A stretch of 59,576 bases of DNA, from positions 1 to 59,576 of the forward strand of contig DXIS01000016.1 in the NCBI GenBank assembly GCA_019112735.1, in the 5' to 3' direction. Shown piece by piece: positions 1 through 8,239 of the stretch (positions are counted from its first letter, which is position 1; every line of letters begins with the position of its first letter). The position numbers were made by a program, and so were the translations under genes. The stretch is from Candidatus Mediterraneibacter guildfordensis. GTDB taxonomy: Bacteria > Bacillota > Clostridia > Lachnospirales > Lachnospiraceae. Below the pieces are notes generated by a model, which was not told the DNA's origin, did not search any database, and saw nothing but the letters and a program-made list of their open reading frames with translations.

Positions 1-779
1 TGGATTCTGACACAGCAAAAGATGTGTACAGGTTCAGTTCGAGAATTATGAAAAATCTAAGGCCACGAAAAGCCGGCTAAATACAAAAAGAGGAATTGGA
101 GAACTCGCCTTTCAGGCTCAGACAGCTCCAAATCACAGAATCGACTGCCCAATACTTTTGAATCACCCGTCCGGAAAACAGAAGATTATCTCCTGAAGGC
201 AAGCTGTTTGAGAAGGGCTTATGTCCTTTTACAACCGGTTACGGTCAGAATGAGACTTTGTCTTGCTTGATTGATTATGATCTGCGGGATCAGGGCGCGT
301 CAAGGCCCTGCCCTTTGGGTGCTGCGCAGCCTTGACGCGCCCTGATCCTGCAGATATGATACAGACAAGCAGGCAAAGCCTCTCTGCGGTCCGGATTCCG
401 TCCCCCTTCTCGACACATTCTTTGGTTATTGTTTGTCGAACTGATCTTGGTAACTGCAGCACGGAATCATAAAAGAATTTCCAATCGGATGCAACTTTCA
501 CGGAATAAGGGATAAGACCAGACCGGTGACTGTGGAGCGGCTGTAGAAAAAGTAAAAAACGGAGCGCTGACTTTAGGAGTAGAGATGAAGTTGTCTGAGC
601 GAATGCGAGTTCTTCATCTCTGCTCCTGTTTTTTGTCAGTGTTCCGTTTTTGTAGTTTTTCTTAAGCTGCGGAACCGGAAACGGGAAGGTTTTATCCCTT
701 ATTCCGTGAATCCGCATCCTGATAGAAATTTATTGTTGTATTCTATGCTGCAGGTTCCGCTCAGTTCGATAAACAGGAA
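1..779 (+). repeat. Large structured non-coding repeat, copy 1 (candidate large RNA)
   Basis: This stretch aligns along its whole length with 50861-51620 in the same orientation, from the common start GGATTCTGACACAGC to the common end GATAAACAGGAA. The left edge is at the window start, so it may extend further. No reading frame is shared by both copies. Seen helices: a 23-bp stem 497-519/688-710; inside it 555-571/635-651 (17 of 17 paired, two as G-U) and a hairpin 576-590/612-626; a closing helix 437-444/761-768 with 454-461/746-753; a hairpin 253-269/366-381. Relative to copy 2 it lacks 48 nt after position 130, which removes the 3' strand of the first big hairpin, and carries 65 nt extra at about 280-355. 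Strand is inferred from most imperfect pairs being G-U on +. It could be a large non-coding RNA or a non-autonomous mobile element; no named family is claimed. Confidence 0.8.
280..355. repeat. 26-bp-arm palindrome inside repeat copy 1
   Basis: Arms 280-305 and 330-355 are inverted repeats matching at 25 of 26 positions around a 24-nt loop; the single difference (G286) would be a G-U pair in a + strand RNA. Copy 2 keeps only the outer end of the right arm (about 51188-51198), so this block is either a palindromic insertion into copy 1 or a deletion from copy 2. It sits exactly in the loop of the hairpin 253-269/366-381, so it lengthens a helix rather than disrupting the surrounding fold. Confidence 0.8.
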
Positions 780-781
780 TT

Positions 782-2104
782 TCACACTTTCAGCAGCGCC
801 TGTTTATACTCATTCTGAAATGCGGTTTTGTATTTGTCGGTCACTACGGACATATACAGGTTTGAGGCCAGGATGTCGTCCTGGAGCATTTTCTGTGCGA
901 TCCGGGGAAGATCTTCGCTGTCTGACAGGCGGGCGATGAGCGTCAGCGGGCTTTCCCGGGTGATCTTTGCCATGATTTTTTCACGTCCCTTCCGGATGCC
1001 TAGGAGCCGGGCGTAACAGTGAAAGCCGTTTTCGATATATTCGGTCATCCTGTCTTTTTTTATTCCAAGCATGATATGAAGCAGCGCCCGGTTGATACGC
1101 GTCTGGGTTGTCTCGCGGGTTTTGAGTAGCTCGCAGAACTGCCGGTAGTTGAAGAAGTCGTTCAGCCGTGCGGTGATGCGCGAGGCCAGTTCTTCAGAAA
1201 CGTCTGCGTAACGGATGAGGCTGTCAGTCCGTTTGTTAAGCAGCTTATATTTCAGGATAAGTGAAAAGTCGTTTGCATATACCGGGTACTGAACGTGGTG
1301 CCAGTCTTTTAAAAGCTCCAGGCAGTTTGGCGGCACCTGGCCTTCCAGCTCGGAGCGGATGTCTGAAAACGAAGTGTCTTCAAATGTCCCGGCGGTCTGC
1401 CCGGTGCCGAGGGCAGCGCTGGAGAAGGCAAGAAGAGAGCGGATCGCCGACGCGGAACTGTAATAACTGTCTGAGAGCTCACGGTCGTGATAGTGGGCTC
1501 CTTCGCGCCGGATCGTAAAGGGGGTGATCGGGCTTTTCAGCTTCTTCAGCGCTTTCAGGTATTCAATTCCCAGGATGTTGTTCGGCTCTTTCATAATATC
1601 CGCAAGCGTTGAGGAAGAGACAGAAGAGGCGGTCTTATCCCGGACTGACAGGGAATAGCCTGTGACGGCATTCTGGCGTGCGGCCGGGTAGGAGCAGCCC
1701 TGACGGAGATTTTCTCTGAGCAGATCCCGGTATTCGGGCGGCTCTTTTAAAAGGATGTCCGCGATCATTTCCATGGATCTGAGGTCGCTGCACTCGCTCC
1801 CGAAGCAGAGGCAGTCTACGATGCCAAGGCTGTCCAGAAGAGATACGGCGCCGGTGGCGAAGAGCTCCGCGCTTCCGGTGGCATAACAGACGGGGAGTTC
1901 GAATACGGCGTCCGCGCCGCATTTCAGCGCCATTTCCGCACGGAGCCGTTTAGGCATGATGGCGGGAACGCCCCGCTGTACATAATCGCCGCTCATTACG
2001 ACGATGACGGCGTCGGCGCCGGTGATCCGTTTGGTTTCCTGTATATGATAGAGATGTCCGTTGTGGAACGGATTGTATTCGGCGATCAGGCCAGCAATTT
2101 TCAT
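782..2104 (-). CDS. tmcAL: tRNA(Met) cytidine acetate ligase (TmcAL, formerly DUF795)
   Basis: The 440-residue product opens with the nucleotidyltransferase HIGH-like motif NPFHNGH at residues 11-17 and carries FGSE near residue 100, both typical of TmcAL. The family activates acetate with ATP and forms N4-acetylcytidine at the wobble position of elongator tRNA-Met in the cytoplasm. The start follows an AAGGAG ribosome binding site. It is divergent from mgtE across a 77-nt gap. Its stop codon lies 3 nt outside the 3' edge of repeat copy 1, so the repeat is directly downstream. The C-terminal half is helical and less conserved, as usual. Function is by family, not shown here. Confidence 0.93.
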   Translation of the reverse strand: MKIAGLIAEYNPFHNGHLYHIQETKRITGADAVIVVMSGDYVQRGVPAIMPKRLRAEMALKCGADAVFELPVCYATGSAELFATGAVSLLDSLGIVDCLCFGSECSDLRSMEMIADILLKEPPEYRDLLRENLRQGCSYPAARQNAVTGYSLSVRDKTASSVSSSTLADIMKEPNNILGIEYLKALKKLKSPITPFTIRREGAHYHDRELSDSYYSSASAIRSLLAFSSAALGTGQTAGTFEDTSFSDIRSELEGQVPPNCLELLKDWHHVQYPVYANDFSLILKYKLLNKRTDSLIRYADVSEELASRITARLNDFFNYRQFCELLKTRETTQTRINRALLHIMLGIKKDRMTEYIENGFHCYARLLGIRKGREKIMAKITRESPLTLIARLSDSEDLPRIAQKMLQDDILASNLYMSVVTDKYKTAFQNEYKQALLKV

Positions 2105-2114
2105 AAGAATCTCC

Positions 2115-2143
2115 TTGTATATCGATTTTTACCATATTATACT
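2115..2143 (+). promoter_or_regulatory. Sigma-A-type promoter for mgtE
   Basis: TTGTAT (2115-2120), 17 nt, TATACT (2138-2143), about 40 nt upstream of the mgtE start. The same AT-rich stretch on the minus strand contains TATAAT (2136-2141), so a tmcAL promoter may overlap it. The leader is too short to hold an M-box magnesium riboswitch. Confidence 0.65.
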
Positions 2144-2181
2144 ATAAAATGACGTGAACATACAGGAAGGATGGAGACAAA

Positions 2182-3537
2182 ATGGAAAATAATTATCAGG
2201 AAATGAGAGTCCGCAGGATTATTTCTATGCTGGACACACATGATTTTAAGACGCTGAAAGAAGAACTGGAATCCATGCATCCTGTGGATATTGTTGATGC
2301 TTTTGAAGATCTGGACAAGAAGGAGCGTACGCTTGTATTCAGGCTTCTGGCGAAAGAAGAGGCGGCGGAAGTATTTACCGATATGAACAGCGACATGCGC
2401 GAGGAACTGATCGGCGCGCTGACGGATTCGGAGCTGGAAGAAGTCATGGACGAGATGTACGTCGATGATACGGTGGACGTTCTGGAAGAGATGCCGGCAA
2501 ATGTGGTGGACCGTCTGATCATGGTGACGGATGAGGAGACAAGACGGAAGATCAACGCGCTTCTCCAGTATCCGGATGACAGTGCCGGCAGCATCATGAA
2601 CGTGGAGTACATCAGCCTGCGCAAGGAGATGACGGTGGCGGATGCGATCCTGAAGATCCGTCAGGTCGGTATTAACAAGGAAACGATCTACACCTGCTAC
2701 GTGACGGAGAAGAAGAAACTCATCGGAATGGTCGATGTCAAGGATCTGCTGACGGCCGGTGAATCCCGTCTGATCGGGGAGATCATGGATGAAAATGTGC
2801 TGTACGCCCGGACGCTCGACGACCAGGAGTATGTGGCGAATATGATCAACAAATACGGCCTGGTGGCGATCCCCATCATTGACCACGAGAACTGTCTGGT
2901 CGGCATTGTAACCGTAGACGACGCGATGCTCGTCCTGCAGGATGAGACCACGGAAGATATCAGCATGATGGCCGGTGTAAGCCCCAATGAGGATTCCTAT
3001 TTTGAGACGTCGGTGGTGCGCCAGGCAAGGAACCGTGTGCCCTGGCTGATGCTCATGATGCTTTCGGCGACGGTTACGGGCGAGATCCTCGGATATTATG
3101 AAAATGCGATGGCTGTGATGCCGGTGCTTATCACCTTCATCCCGATGCTCATGGGAACAGGCGGTAACTGCGGCTCCCAGAGCTCCACCCTGATGATCCG
3201 CGGACTGGCGGTCGGGGAGATCGAGTTTAAAGATATCTTTAAAGTAATCTTTAAGGAGATCCGGGTGGCGCTCATCGTGGGCGCCCTTCTGGCGGTGGTC
3301 AACGGCATCCGGATCTGTATCATGTACGACTGGAATGTGATGCTGGCGGTGGCGCTCGGGATCACCATGATCGCGGTGGTCATCATGGCGAAATGCATCG
3401 GATGCGTCCTGCCGCTGCTGGCAAGGAAGATCGGCCTGGATCCGGCCATCATGGCGGCGCCGCTGATCACGACGGTGCTGGATACATGTACGATCCTGGT
3501 TTATTTCAATATCGTGACGGCATTCTTTAAGATCTGA
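2182..3537 (+). CDS. mgtE: Magnesium transporter MgtE
   Basis: This 451-residue protein has the full MgtE layout: an N-terminal helical superfamily domain (about 1-135), two CBS domains (about 135-260) that sense cytosolic Mg2+, a connecting helix, and five predicted membrane helices from about residue 285. The pore-region sequence MGTGGNCGSQSSTL and the terminal helix with DPAIMAAPL are characteristic. It mediates Mg2+ entry across the cytoplasmic membrane, gated by internal Mg2+. It stands alone in its transcription unit, with its own promoter and 197 nt before pta. Start supported by GGAAGGATGG upstream. Confidence 0.95.
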   Translation: MENNYQEMRVRRIISMLDTHDFKTLKEELESMHPVDIVDAFEDLDKKERTLVFRLLAKEEAAEVFTDMNSDMREELIGALTDSELEEVMDEMYVDDTVDVLEEMPANVVDRLIMVTDEETRRKINALLQYPDDSAGSIMNVEYISLRKEMTVADAILKIRQVGINKETIYTCYVTEKKKLIGMVDVKDLLTAGESRLIGEIMDENVLYARTLDDQEYVANMINKYGLVAIPIIDHENCLVGIVTVDDAMLVLQDETTEDISMMAGVSPNEDSYFETSVVRQARNRVPWLMLMMLSATVTGEILGYYENAMAVMPVLITFIPMLMGTGGNCGSQSSTLMIRGLAVGEIEFKDIFKVIFKEIRVALIVGALLAVVNGIRICIMYDWNVMLAVALGITMIAVVIMAKCIGCVLPLLARKIGLDPAIMAAPLITTVLDTCTILVYFNIVTAFFKI

Positions 3538-3640
3538 TGAGGAAGATATGCATCGTTAAAATTGTGACAAACTTCTAAAAATAAAACGGCAAACTGAGGC
3601 GGTTGTACTTAAAAATGCACATAAAATACAGGGGAATTGC

Positions 3641-3669
3641 TTGTATACAAAAGGAATTTGCTATATAAT
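3641..3669 (+). promoter_or_regulatory. Sigma-A-type promoter for pta-ackA
   Basis: TTGTAT (3641-3646), a 17-nt spacer, TATAAT (3664-3669), giving a leader of about 60 nt before pta. The -35 element is part of the palindrome TTGTATACAA (3641-3650), which may be chance. Confidence 0.75.
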
Positions 3670-3734
3670 ATTAGCAGCGCGTTGGTGGATTCCGACGCTG
3701 GCGTGTGATAAAAATGAAAGGTGGCTGAACTGAA

Positions 3735-4730
3735 ATGGGATTTATTGATGAAATCAAGGCAAGAGCCAAGGCTGACAAGAAAACGATCGTTCTTCCGGAG
3801 ACAGAAGACGAACGTACATATAAAGCGGCCGAAGCAGTATTAAAGGAAGGGATCGCAGATCTGATCCTTGTGGGAAGCAAAGAAGAGGTCGAGAAGAATA
3901 AAGGCTCATATGATATTTCCGGAGCCGTGATCGTGGATCCGGCGACAGATGAGAGAACAGAAGGATATATTGCCAAACTTGTAGAGCTCAGACAGAAGAA
4001 GGGCATGACAGAGGAGCAGGCAAGAGACATCCTTTTAAACAATTATCTGTACTATGGCGTTATGATGGTCAAGATGGGTGATGCAGACGGAATGGTATCC
4101 GGAGCATGCCACTCTACGGCGGACACCCTTCGTCCGTGCCTGCAGATCCTGAAGACAAAACCGGGAACCAAGCTCGTATCCGCTTTCTTCCTGATGGTTG
4201 TTCCGGATTGCGATATGGGTGCGAACGGCACATTTATCTTTGCGGATTCCGGACTGGAGCAGAACCCGGATCCGGAGAAGCTGGCGAACATCGCCATCTC
4301 TTCCGCAGATTCTTTCCAGGCGCTGACCGGCAAAGAGCCGATCGTAGCGATGCTTTCCCACTCTACAAAGGGAAGTGCAAAACATGCGGATGTAGATAAA
4401 GTCGTTGAGGCGACAAAACTGGCGAAGGAGCTTGCTCCGGAACTGAAGCTGGACGGAGAGCTGCAGCTTGACGCAGCCATCGTTCCGTCTGTAGGCGCAT
4501 CCAAAGCGCCGGGCAGTGAAGTTGCAGGACATGCCAACGTACTTGTATTCCCGGACCTGGATGCCGGCAATATCGGATACAAGCTGGTGCAGAGACTGGC
4601 GAAGGCAGAGGCATACGGCCCGTTGACCCAGGGCATCGCCGCACCGGTAAACGATCTTTCAAGAGGCTGCAGCGCCGAGGACATCGTGGGTGTGGTAGCG
4701 ATCACATCTGTCCAGGCACAGGCTCAGTAA
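3735..4730 (+). CDS. pta: Phosphate acetyltransferase (phosphotransacetylase)
   Basis: The 331-residue product matches the compact Pta form, a single catalytic PTA_PTB domain with no N-terminal DRTGG region. It interconverts acetyl-CoA plus phosphate and acetyl-phosphate plus CoA. Supporting sequence includes VLPETEDERT near residue 20, the conserved block DADGMVSGACHSTADTLRP near residue 120 and SKAPGSEVAGHANVLVFPDL near residue 255. An RBS (AAGGTGG) lies 11 nt before the ATG. ackA follows after 57 nt without an obvious terminator, so the two form the acetate/ATP-yielding unit of fermentation. Confidence 0.96.
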   Translation: MGFIDEIKARAKADKKTIVLPETEDERTYKAAEAVLKEGIADLILVGSKEEVEKNKGSYDISGAVIVDPATDERTEGYIAKLVELRQKKGMTEEQARDILLNNYLYYGVMMVKMGDADGMVSGACHSTADTLRPCLQILKTKPGTKLVSAFFLMVVPDCDMGANGTFIFADSGLEQNPDPEKLANIAISSADSFQALTGKEPIVAMLSHSTKGSAKHADVDKVVEATKLAKELAPELKLDGELQLDAAIVPSVGASKAPGSEVAGHANVLVFPDLDAGNIGYKLVQRLAKAEAYGPLTQGIAAPVNDLSRGCSAEDIVGVVAITSVQAQAQ

Positions 4731-4787
4731 AACGTGCGTAAGCTGACAGGCATTCAATAAAAAATAAAAGTTCGGGAGGAAAAGAAC

Positions 4788-5984
4788 ATGAATGTATTAG
4801 TTATCAACTGCGGAAGTTCTTCACTGAAGTTCCAGCTCATTGACGCTGCATCAGAGAAAGTTCTGGCAAAAGGTCTCTGTGAGAGGATCGGGATCGACGG
4901 ACGCCTGACCTATCAGCCGATAGGCGGTGAGAAGGAGAAATCCGACAAGCCGATGCCGACGCATACCGAGGCGATCCAGTTCGTGATCGAGGCGCTGACC
5001 AATCCGGAGACCGGCGTTGTAAAGAGCCTGGATGAGATCGGAGCTGTGGGACACCGTATGGTCCATGGCGGCGAGAAATTTGCATGCTCTGCAGTGATCA
5101 CGGAAGAGGTGAAGAAAGCAGTGGAAGAGTGCAACGACCTTGCACCGCTCCACAACCCGGCAAACCTGATCGGCGTGGCTGCATGTGAGAAACTGATGCC
5201 GAATACGCCGATGGTCGGGGTATTTGACACAGCGTTCCATCAGACGATGCCGGAGAAGGCTTATATGTACGGCCTTCCGTATGAGTACTATGAGAAATAC
5301 AAAGTAAGACGCTACGGCTTCCACGGAACAAGCCACAGCTTTGTATCCAAGAGAGCGGCTGAGGTGATGGGCAGACCGTACGATGATCTGAAGACGATCG
5401 TCTGCCACCTCGGAAACGGATCCAGTATTTCCGCAGTCCTGAACGGCAGATCCGTAGATACGTCCATGGGACTTACACCGCTTGAGGGTCTTGTAATGGG
5501 AACCCGTTCCGGTGATATCGATCCGGCGATCATGGAGTTCATTGCCCAGAAGGAAAACCTCGACATCGAGGGCGTTATGGCCGTGCTGAATAAGAAATCC
5601 GGCGTGTTCGGTCTTTCCGGCGGCCTTTCCAGTGATTTCCGCGACCTGACAGACGCCATGAACGCAGGCGACAAGAAAGCCAAGATCGCAATGGATGTAT
5701 TCTCCTACCGTGTGGCAAAATACATCGGAGCTTATGCGGCAGCCATGAACGGTGTGGACTGCATCGCATTTACGGCAGGCGTTGGCGAGAACGACGACTA
5801 CGTAAGAGAGCAGGTATGCAGTTATCTCGGATATCTTGGCGTTGACTTTGATAAAGAAGTGAACGACGGACTCAGGGGAGAAGAAAAAGAACTTACAAAA
5901 CCCGGCTCTAAAGTACGTGTATTTGTCATCCCGACAAATGAGGAGCTTGCGATCGCGAGAGAGACACTGGCGCTTGTTAAATAA
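4788..5984 (+). CDS. ackA: Acetate kinase
   Basis: The 398-residue protein begins with the ASKHA phosphate-binding segment NCGSSSLKFQL (N7, S10-S12, K14) and contains HRMVHGGE, GFHGTSH and GNGSSISA, the conserved acetate kinase motifs. It converts acetyl-phosphate and ADP to acetate and ATP in the cytoplasm, completing the pathway begun by Pta directly upstream. Length matches the family. The start is fixed by GGGAGGAAAAGAAC just before the ATG. A terminator follows. Confidence 0.97.
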   Translation: MNVLVINCGSSSLKFQLIDAASEKVLAKGLCERIGIDGRLTYQPIGGEKEKSDKPMPTHTEAIQFVIEALTNPETGVVKSLDEIGAVGHRMVHGGEKFACSAVITEEVKKAVEECNDLAPLHNPANLIGVAACEKLMPNTPMVGVFDTAFHQTMPEKAYMYGLPYEYYEKYKVRRYGFHGTSHSFVSKRAAEVMGRPYDDLKTIVCHLGNGSSISAVLNGRSVDTSMGLTPLEGLVMGTRSGDIDPAIMEFIAQKENLDIEGVMAVLNKKSGVFGLSGGLSSDFRDLTDAMNAGDKKAKIAMDVFSYRVAKYIGAYAAAMNGVDCIAFTAGVGENDDYVREQVCSYLGYLGVDFDKEVNDGLRGEEKELTKPGSKVRVFVIPTNEELAIARETLALVK

Positions 5985-6015
5985 GCGGATCATATAATAT
6001 AGAAGTGCCATTTTA

Positions 6016-6053
6016 CAGGCGGTTTTCATGAAGAGGAAAACCGCCTGATTTTT
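6016..6053 (+). terminator. Rho-independent terminator of pta-ackA
   Basis: A 12-bp perfect stem (6016-6027 with 6036-6047) is followed by a T-rich run at 6049-6053, 31 nt after the ackA stop. Confidence 0.8.
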
Positions 6054-6065
6054 ATGATTTTACAG

Positions 6066-6093
6066 TTGACAAACATTTTTTCCATGATATAAT
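6066..6093 (+). promoter_or_regulatory. Near-perfect sigma-A promoter for the YceD-rpmF operon
   Basis: TTGACA (6066-6071), 16-nt spacer, TATAAT (6088-6093), preceded by TG at 6085-6086 (extended -10). Both hexamers are exact consensus, consistent with strong expression of the ribosomal protein gene downstream. Confidence 0.88.
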
Positions 6094-6121
6094 AGTCTAG
6101 GTATGAATAGGAGTAATGACT

Positions 6122-6649
6122 ATGTTAATTAACCTATCAGACGTTTTGTCAGACCAGCATAAGACAGTTGAGGAGACTGTACCGCTCACGATGGATGTGA
6201 TCCGTCTGAAGTCCGGAGATTATCCGGTCGTAAGCAGTGAGCCGGTCCATGTCCGGGCAGAATACATTAAAGGGAAGGAACTGAGCATTCAGGCTGATAC
6301 CAGACTGACAGTCGTGATCCCCTGTGACAGATGCCTGGACGATGTGAAACATGAATTTGTCATCAACAGCACAAAGCATGTGGACTTAGGTCTCTCCGAC
6401 GCAGAACTGACAGAGGAGCTGGATGAATCAAATTTTATCGACGGATATCATCTTGACGTGGACAAAATGCTTTTCAAAGATATTTTGTCAGGGTGGCCGG
6501 AGAAAGTGCTCTGCCGTGAGGACTGCAAAGGTCTCTGCCCGGTGTGCGGCCGGAACCTGAATACGGGGTCCTGTGATTGTGAGGATCCGGGGCTTGATCC
6601 AAGAATGTCAGTTGTCCGTGACTTATTTAAGAATTTTAAGGAGGTGTAA
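6122..6649 (+). CDS. YceD/DUF177 family protein, rRNA-processing associated
   Basis: This roughly 175-residue DUF177 protein sits immediately upstream of rpmF, the order seen in most bacteria. The C-terminal half carries the cysteine-rich pattern CREDC..LCPVCGRN..SCDC, a probable zinc site in Firmicutes members. Family work links YceD to 23S rRNA and to L32 expression; the exact role is unsettled. Two ATGs are possible; 6122 is preferred because AGGAG (6109-6113) lies 8 nt before it, whereas the ATG at 6116 would be only 2 nt away. It shares the strong promoter at 6066. Confidence 0.85.
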   Translation: MLINLSDVLSDQHKTVEETVPLTMDVIRLKSGDYPVVSSEPVHVRAEYIKGKELSIQADTRLTVVIPCDRCLDDVKHEFVINSTKHVDLGLSDAELTEELDESNFIDGYHLDVDKMLFKDILSGWPEKVLCREDCKGLCPVCGRNLNTGSCDCEDPGLDPRMSVVRDLFKNFKEV

Positions 6650-6652
6650 CCT

Positions 6653-6832
6653 ATGTCAATCTGTCCAAAGAATAAATCTTCAAAAGCAAGAAGAGACAAG
6701 AGAAGAGCAAACTGGAAGATGAGTGCTCCGAACCTTGTAAAGTGCAGCAAGTGCGGCGCTCTTATGATGCCTCACCGTGTATGCAAGGCATGCGGCTCTT
6801 ACAACAAGCGTGAGATTGTGTCTGTTGACTAA
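6653..6832 (+). CDS. rpmF: Large-subunit ribosomal protein bL32
   Basis: This short gene encodes 59 residues beginning MSICPKNKSSKARRDKRR and containing two CxxC knuckles (CSKC and CKAC, residues 31-34 and 44-47), that is the zinc-binding form of L32. The ATG follows AAGGAGGTGTAACCT, an excellent ribosome binding site that overlaps the end of the YceD gene. The protein is part of the 50S subunit near the peptidyl transferase centre. A terminator follows, so the transcript is mainly YceD-rpmF with possible read-through to plsX. Confidence 0.97.
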   Translation: MSICPKNKSSKARRDKRRANWKMSAPNLVKCSKCGALMMPHRVCKACGSYNKREIVSVD

Positions 6833-6851
6833 TTAATATGCACAGATAAAA

Positions 6852-6885
6852 GGCGTAAAAACTTTGTGTTTTACGTCTTTTTTTT
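6852..6885 (+). terminator. Rho-independent terminator after rpmF
   Basis: GGCGTAAAA (6852-6860) pairs with TTTTACGTC (6869-6877), followed by eight T residues (6878-6885). It separates rpmF from plsX. Confidence 0.82.
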
Positions 6886-6943
6886 GTTGATTTTTATAAT
6901 GTTTTCCAGTAGAATGAGTTCAGTAGTGTTAGGAGGAGATATA

Positions 6944-7969
6944 ATGTCTGAGATTACGAGAGTCGCTCTGGACGCTATGGGCGGGGACAACGCCCCCGTT
7001 GAAACGGTAAAGGGCGCAGTTCAGGCCGTACAGCAGAGAAAAGACATTCAGATTCTGCTGACAGGACGCGAAGATGTGATTAAAAGCGAGCTGGCCAAAT
7101 ACACTTATCCCAGCGAACAGATCCGCATCGTGAACGCCACGGAAGTGATCGAGACGGCAGAGCCGCCGGTGAAGGCCATCAGAGGGAAGAAAGATTCGTC
7201 CATCGTGGTTGCCATGAAGATGGTGAAGAACGACGAGGCGGACGCATTTGTCTCGGCCGGAAGCACGGGGGCGGTCCTGGTCGGCGGACAGGTCCTTGTC
7301 GGCCGGATCAAAGGAGTGGAACGGCCGCCGCTGGCACCGCTGTTCCCGACGCTCAAGGGAATGTCGCTTCTGATCGACTGCGGCGCGAATGTTGACGCAC
7401 GTCCGTCGCATCTTGTGCAGTTTGCAAGGATGGGATCCATCTATATGGAAAGCGTTGTGGGCAGGAAGAATCCGACCGTCGGCATCGTCAATATCGGTGC
7501 GGAGGAGGAAAAGGGCAACGCGCTTGTAAAAGAGACGTTCCCGCTTCTGAAGGCGTGTAAGGATATCAACTTCATCGGAAGCGTAGAAGCCCGGGATATT
7601 CCATACGGGATGGCGGATGTGATCGTCTGCGAGGCTTTTGTGGGAAATGTGATCCTCAAGCTGTACGAGGGAGTCGGAGGCGCGCTGCTCAAGAAAATGA
7701 AGCAGGGAATGATGACAGATCTTCGGAGCAAGATCGGCGGGCTGCTCGTGAAGCCGGCGCTGAAAAATGTAATGAAAGATTTTGACGCCAGCGAATACGG
7801 CGGGGCACCGATGCTCGGGCTGAACGGACTTGTCGTCAAGACGCACGGCAGTTCCGATGCGAAAGAAGTATGCAACTCGATCTTCCAGTGTGTGACATTT
7901 AAGGAACAGCAGATCAACGAGAAGATCAGGGCGGCAATACAGGAAGAACAAAACAAAGGGAATGAATAA
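6944..7969 (+). CDS. plsX: Phosphate acyltransferase PlsX
   Basis: The product is 341 residues when started at 6944, where AGGAGGAGAT precedes the ATG; an upstream in-frame ATG at 6866 lies within the terminator and is rejected. The N-terminal ALDAMGGDNAP and the later block SAGSTGAVL are PlsX signatures. PlsX converts acyl-ACP and phosphate to acyl-phosphate, the donor for PlsY (encoded at 19367). acpP, its substrate carrier, starts 14 nt downstream with its Shine-Dalgarno overlapping the plsX stop. Confidence 0.96.
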   Translation: MSEITRVALDAMGGDNAPVETVKGAVQAVQQRKDIQILLTGREDVIKSELAKYTYPSEQIRIVNATEVIETAEPPVKAIRGKKDSSIVVAMKMVKNDEADAFVSAGSTGAVLVGGQVLVGRIKGVERPPLAPLFPTLKGMSLLIDCGANVDARPSHLVQFARMGSIYMESVVGRKNPTVGIVNIGAEEEKGNALVKETFPLLKACKDINFIGSVEARDIPYGMADVIVCEAFVGNVILKLYEGVGGALLKKMKQGMMTDLRSKIGGLLVKPALKNVMKDFDASEYGGAPMLGLNGLVVKTHGSSDAKEVCNSIFQCVTFKEQQINEKIRAAIQEEQNKGNE

Positions 7970-7982
7970 GGAGGACTATAAT

Positions 7983-8219
7983 ATGGAATTTGAAAAACTT
8001 CAGGACATCATCGTAGACGTACTCAATGTACAGAAAGAAGAAGTAAAACCGGAGACAACGTTTGTTGACGATCTGGGAGCGGATTCACTGGACATCTTCC
8101 AGATCATCATGGGGATCGAGGAAGAGTTTGACATCGAGATCGACAATGATGAGGCAGAGAAGATCGTAACAGTACAGGATGCAGTTGACCAGATCAAAAA
8201 GGCTGTAGATAACAAATAA
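7983..8219 (+). CDS. acpP: Acyl carrier protein
   Basis: The 78-residue acidic protein has the phosphopantetheine attachment motif GADSLD with the modified serine near residue 38. It carries fatty acyl chains for fatty acid and phospholipid synthesis. Start 7983 is chosen because AAGGAGG (7969-7974) lies about 8 nt upstream; an in-frame ATG at 7962 overlaps plsX and has no such site. It is followed by a strong terminator, so the fab genes are not in this operon. Confidence 0.96.
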   Translation: MEFEKLQDIIVDVLNVQKEEVKPETTFVDDLGADSLDIFQIIMGIEEEFDIEIDNDEAEKIVTVQDAVDQIKKAVDNK

Positions 8220-8239
8220 AGATATCAGGTTAAGTAGTG

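Noticed and set aside
229..717. A 162-codon minus-strand frame across repeat copy 1
   Set aside because: The frame is not kept in copy 2, whose alignable sequence has indels that break it, and the predicted protein is low in recognisable features. Constraint in this stretch is on base pairing.
1..779. Interpreting the repeats as insertion sequences
   Set aside because: No transposase frame occurs in either copy, no clear target duplication can be assigned, and the left edge of copy 1 is outside the window. A non-autonomous mobile element remains possible.
706..1016. Short + strand frames over the end of the repeat and the 3' end of tmcAL
   Set aside because: They lie antisense to the well-supported tmcAL gene and lack ribosome binding sites.
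2105..2181. Possible M-box magnesium riboswitch before mgtE
   Set aside because: The 77-nt divergent gap holds promoter elements and a leader of about 40 nt, too short for an M-box, and none of its conserved blocks is present.
3641..3650. TTGTATACAA as an operator for pta
   Set aside because: A single 10-nt palindrome overlapping the -35 is easily due to chance, and no matching second site was seen in the window.
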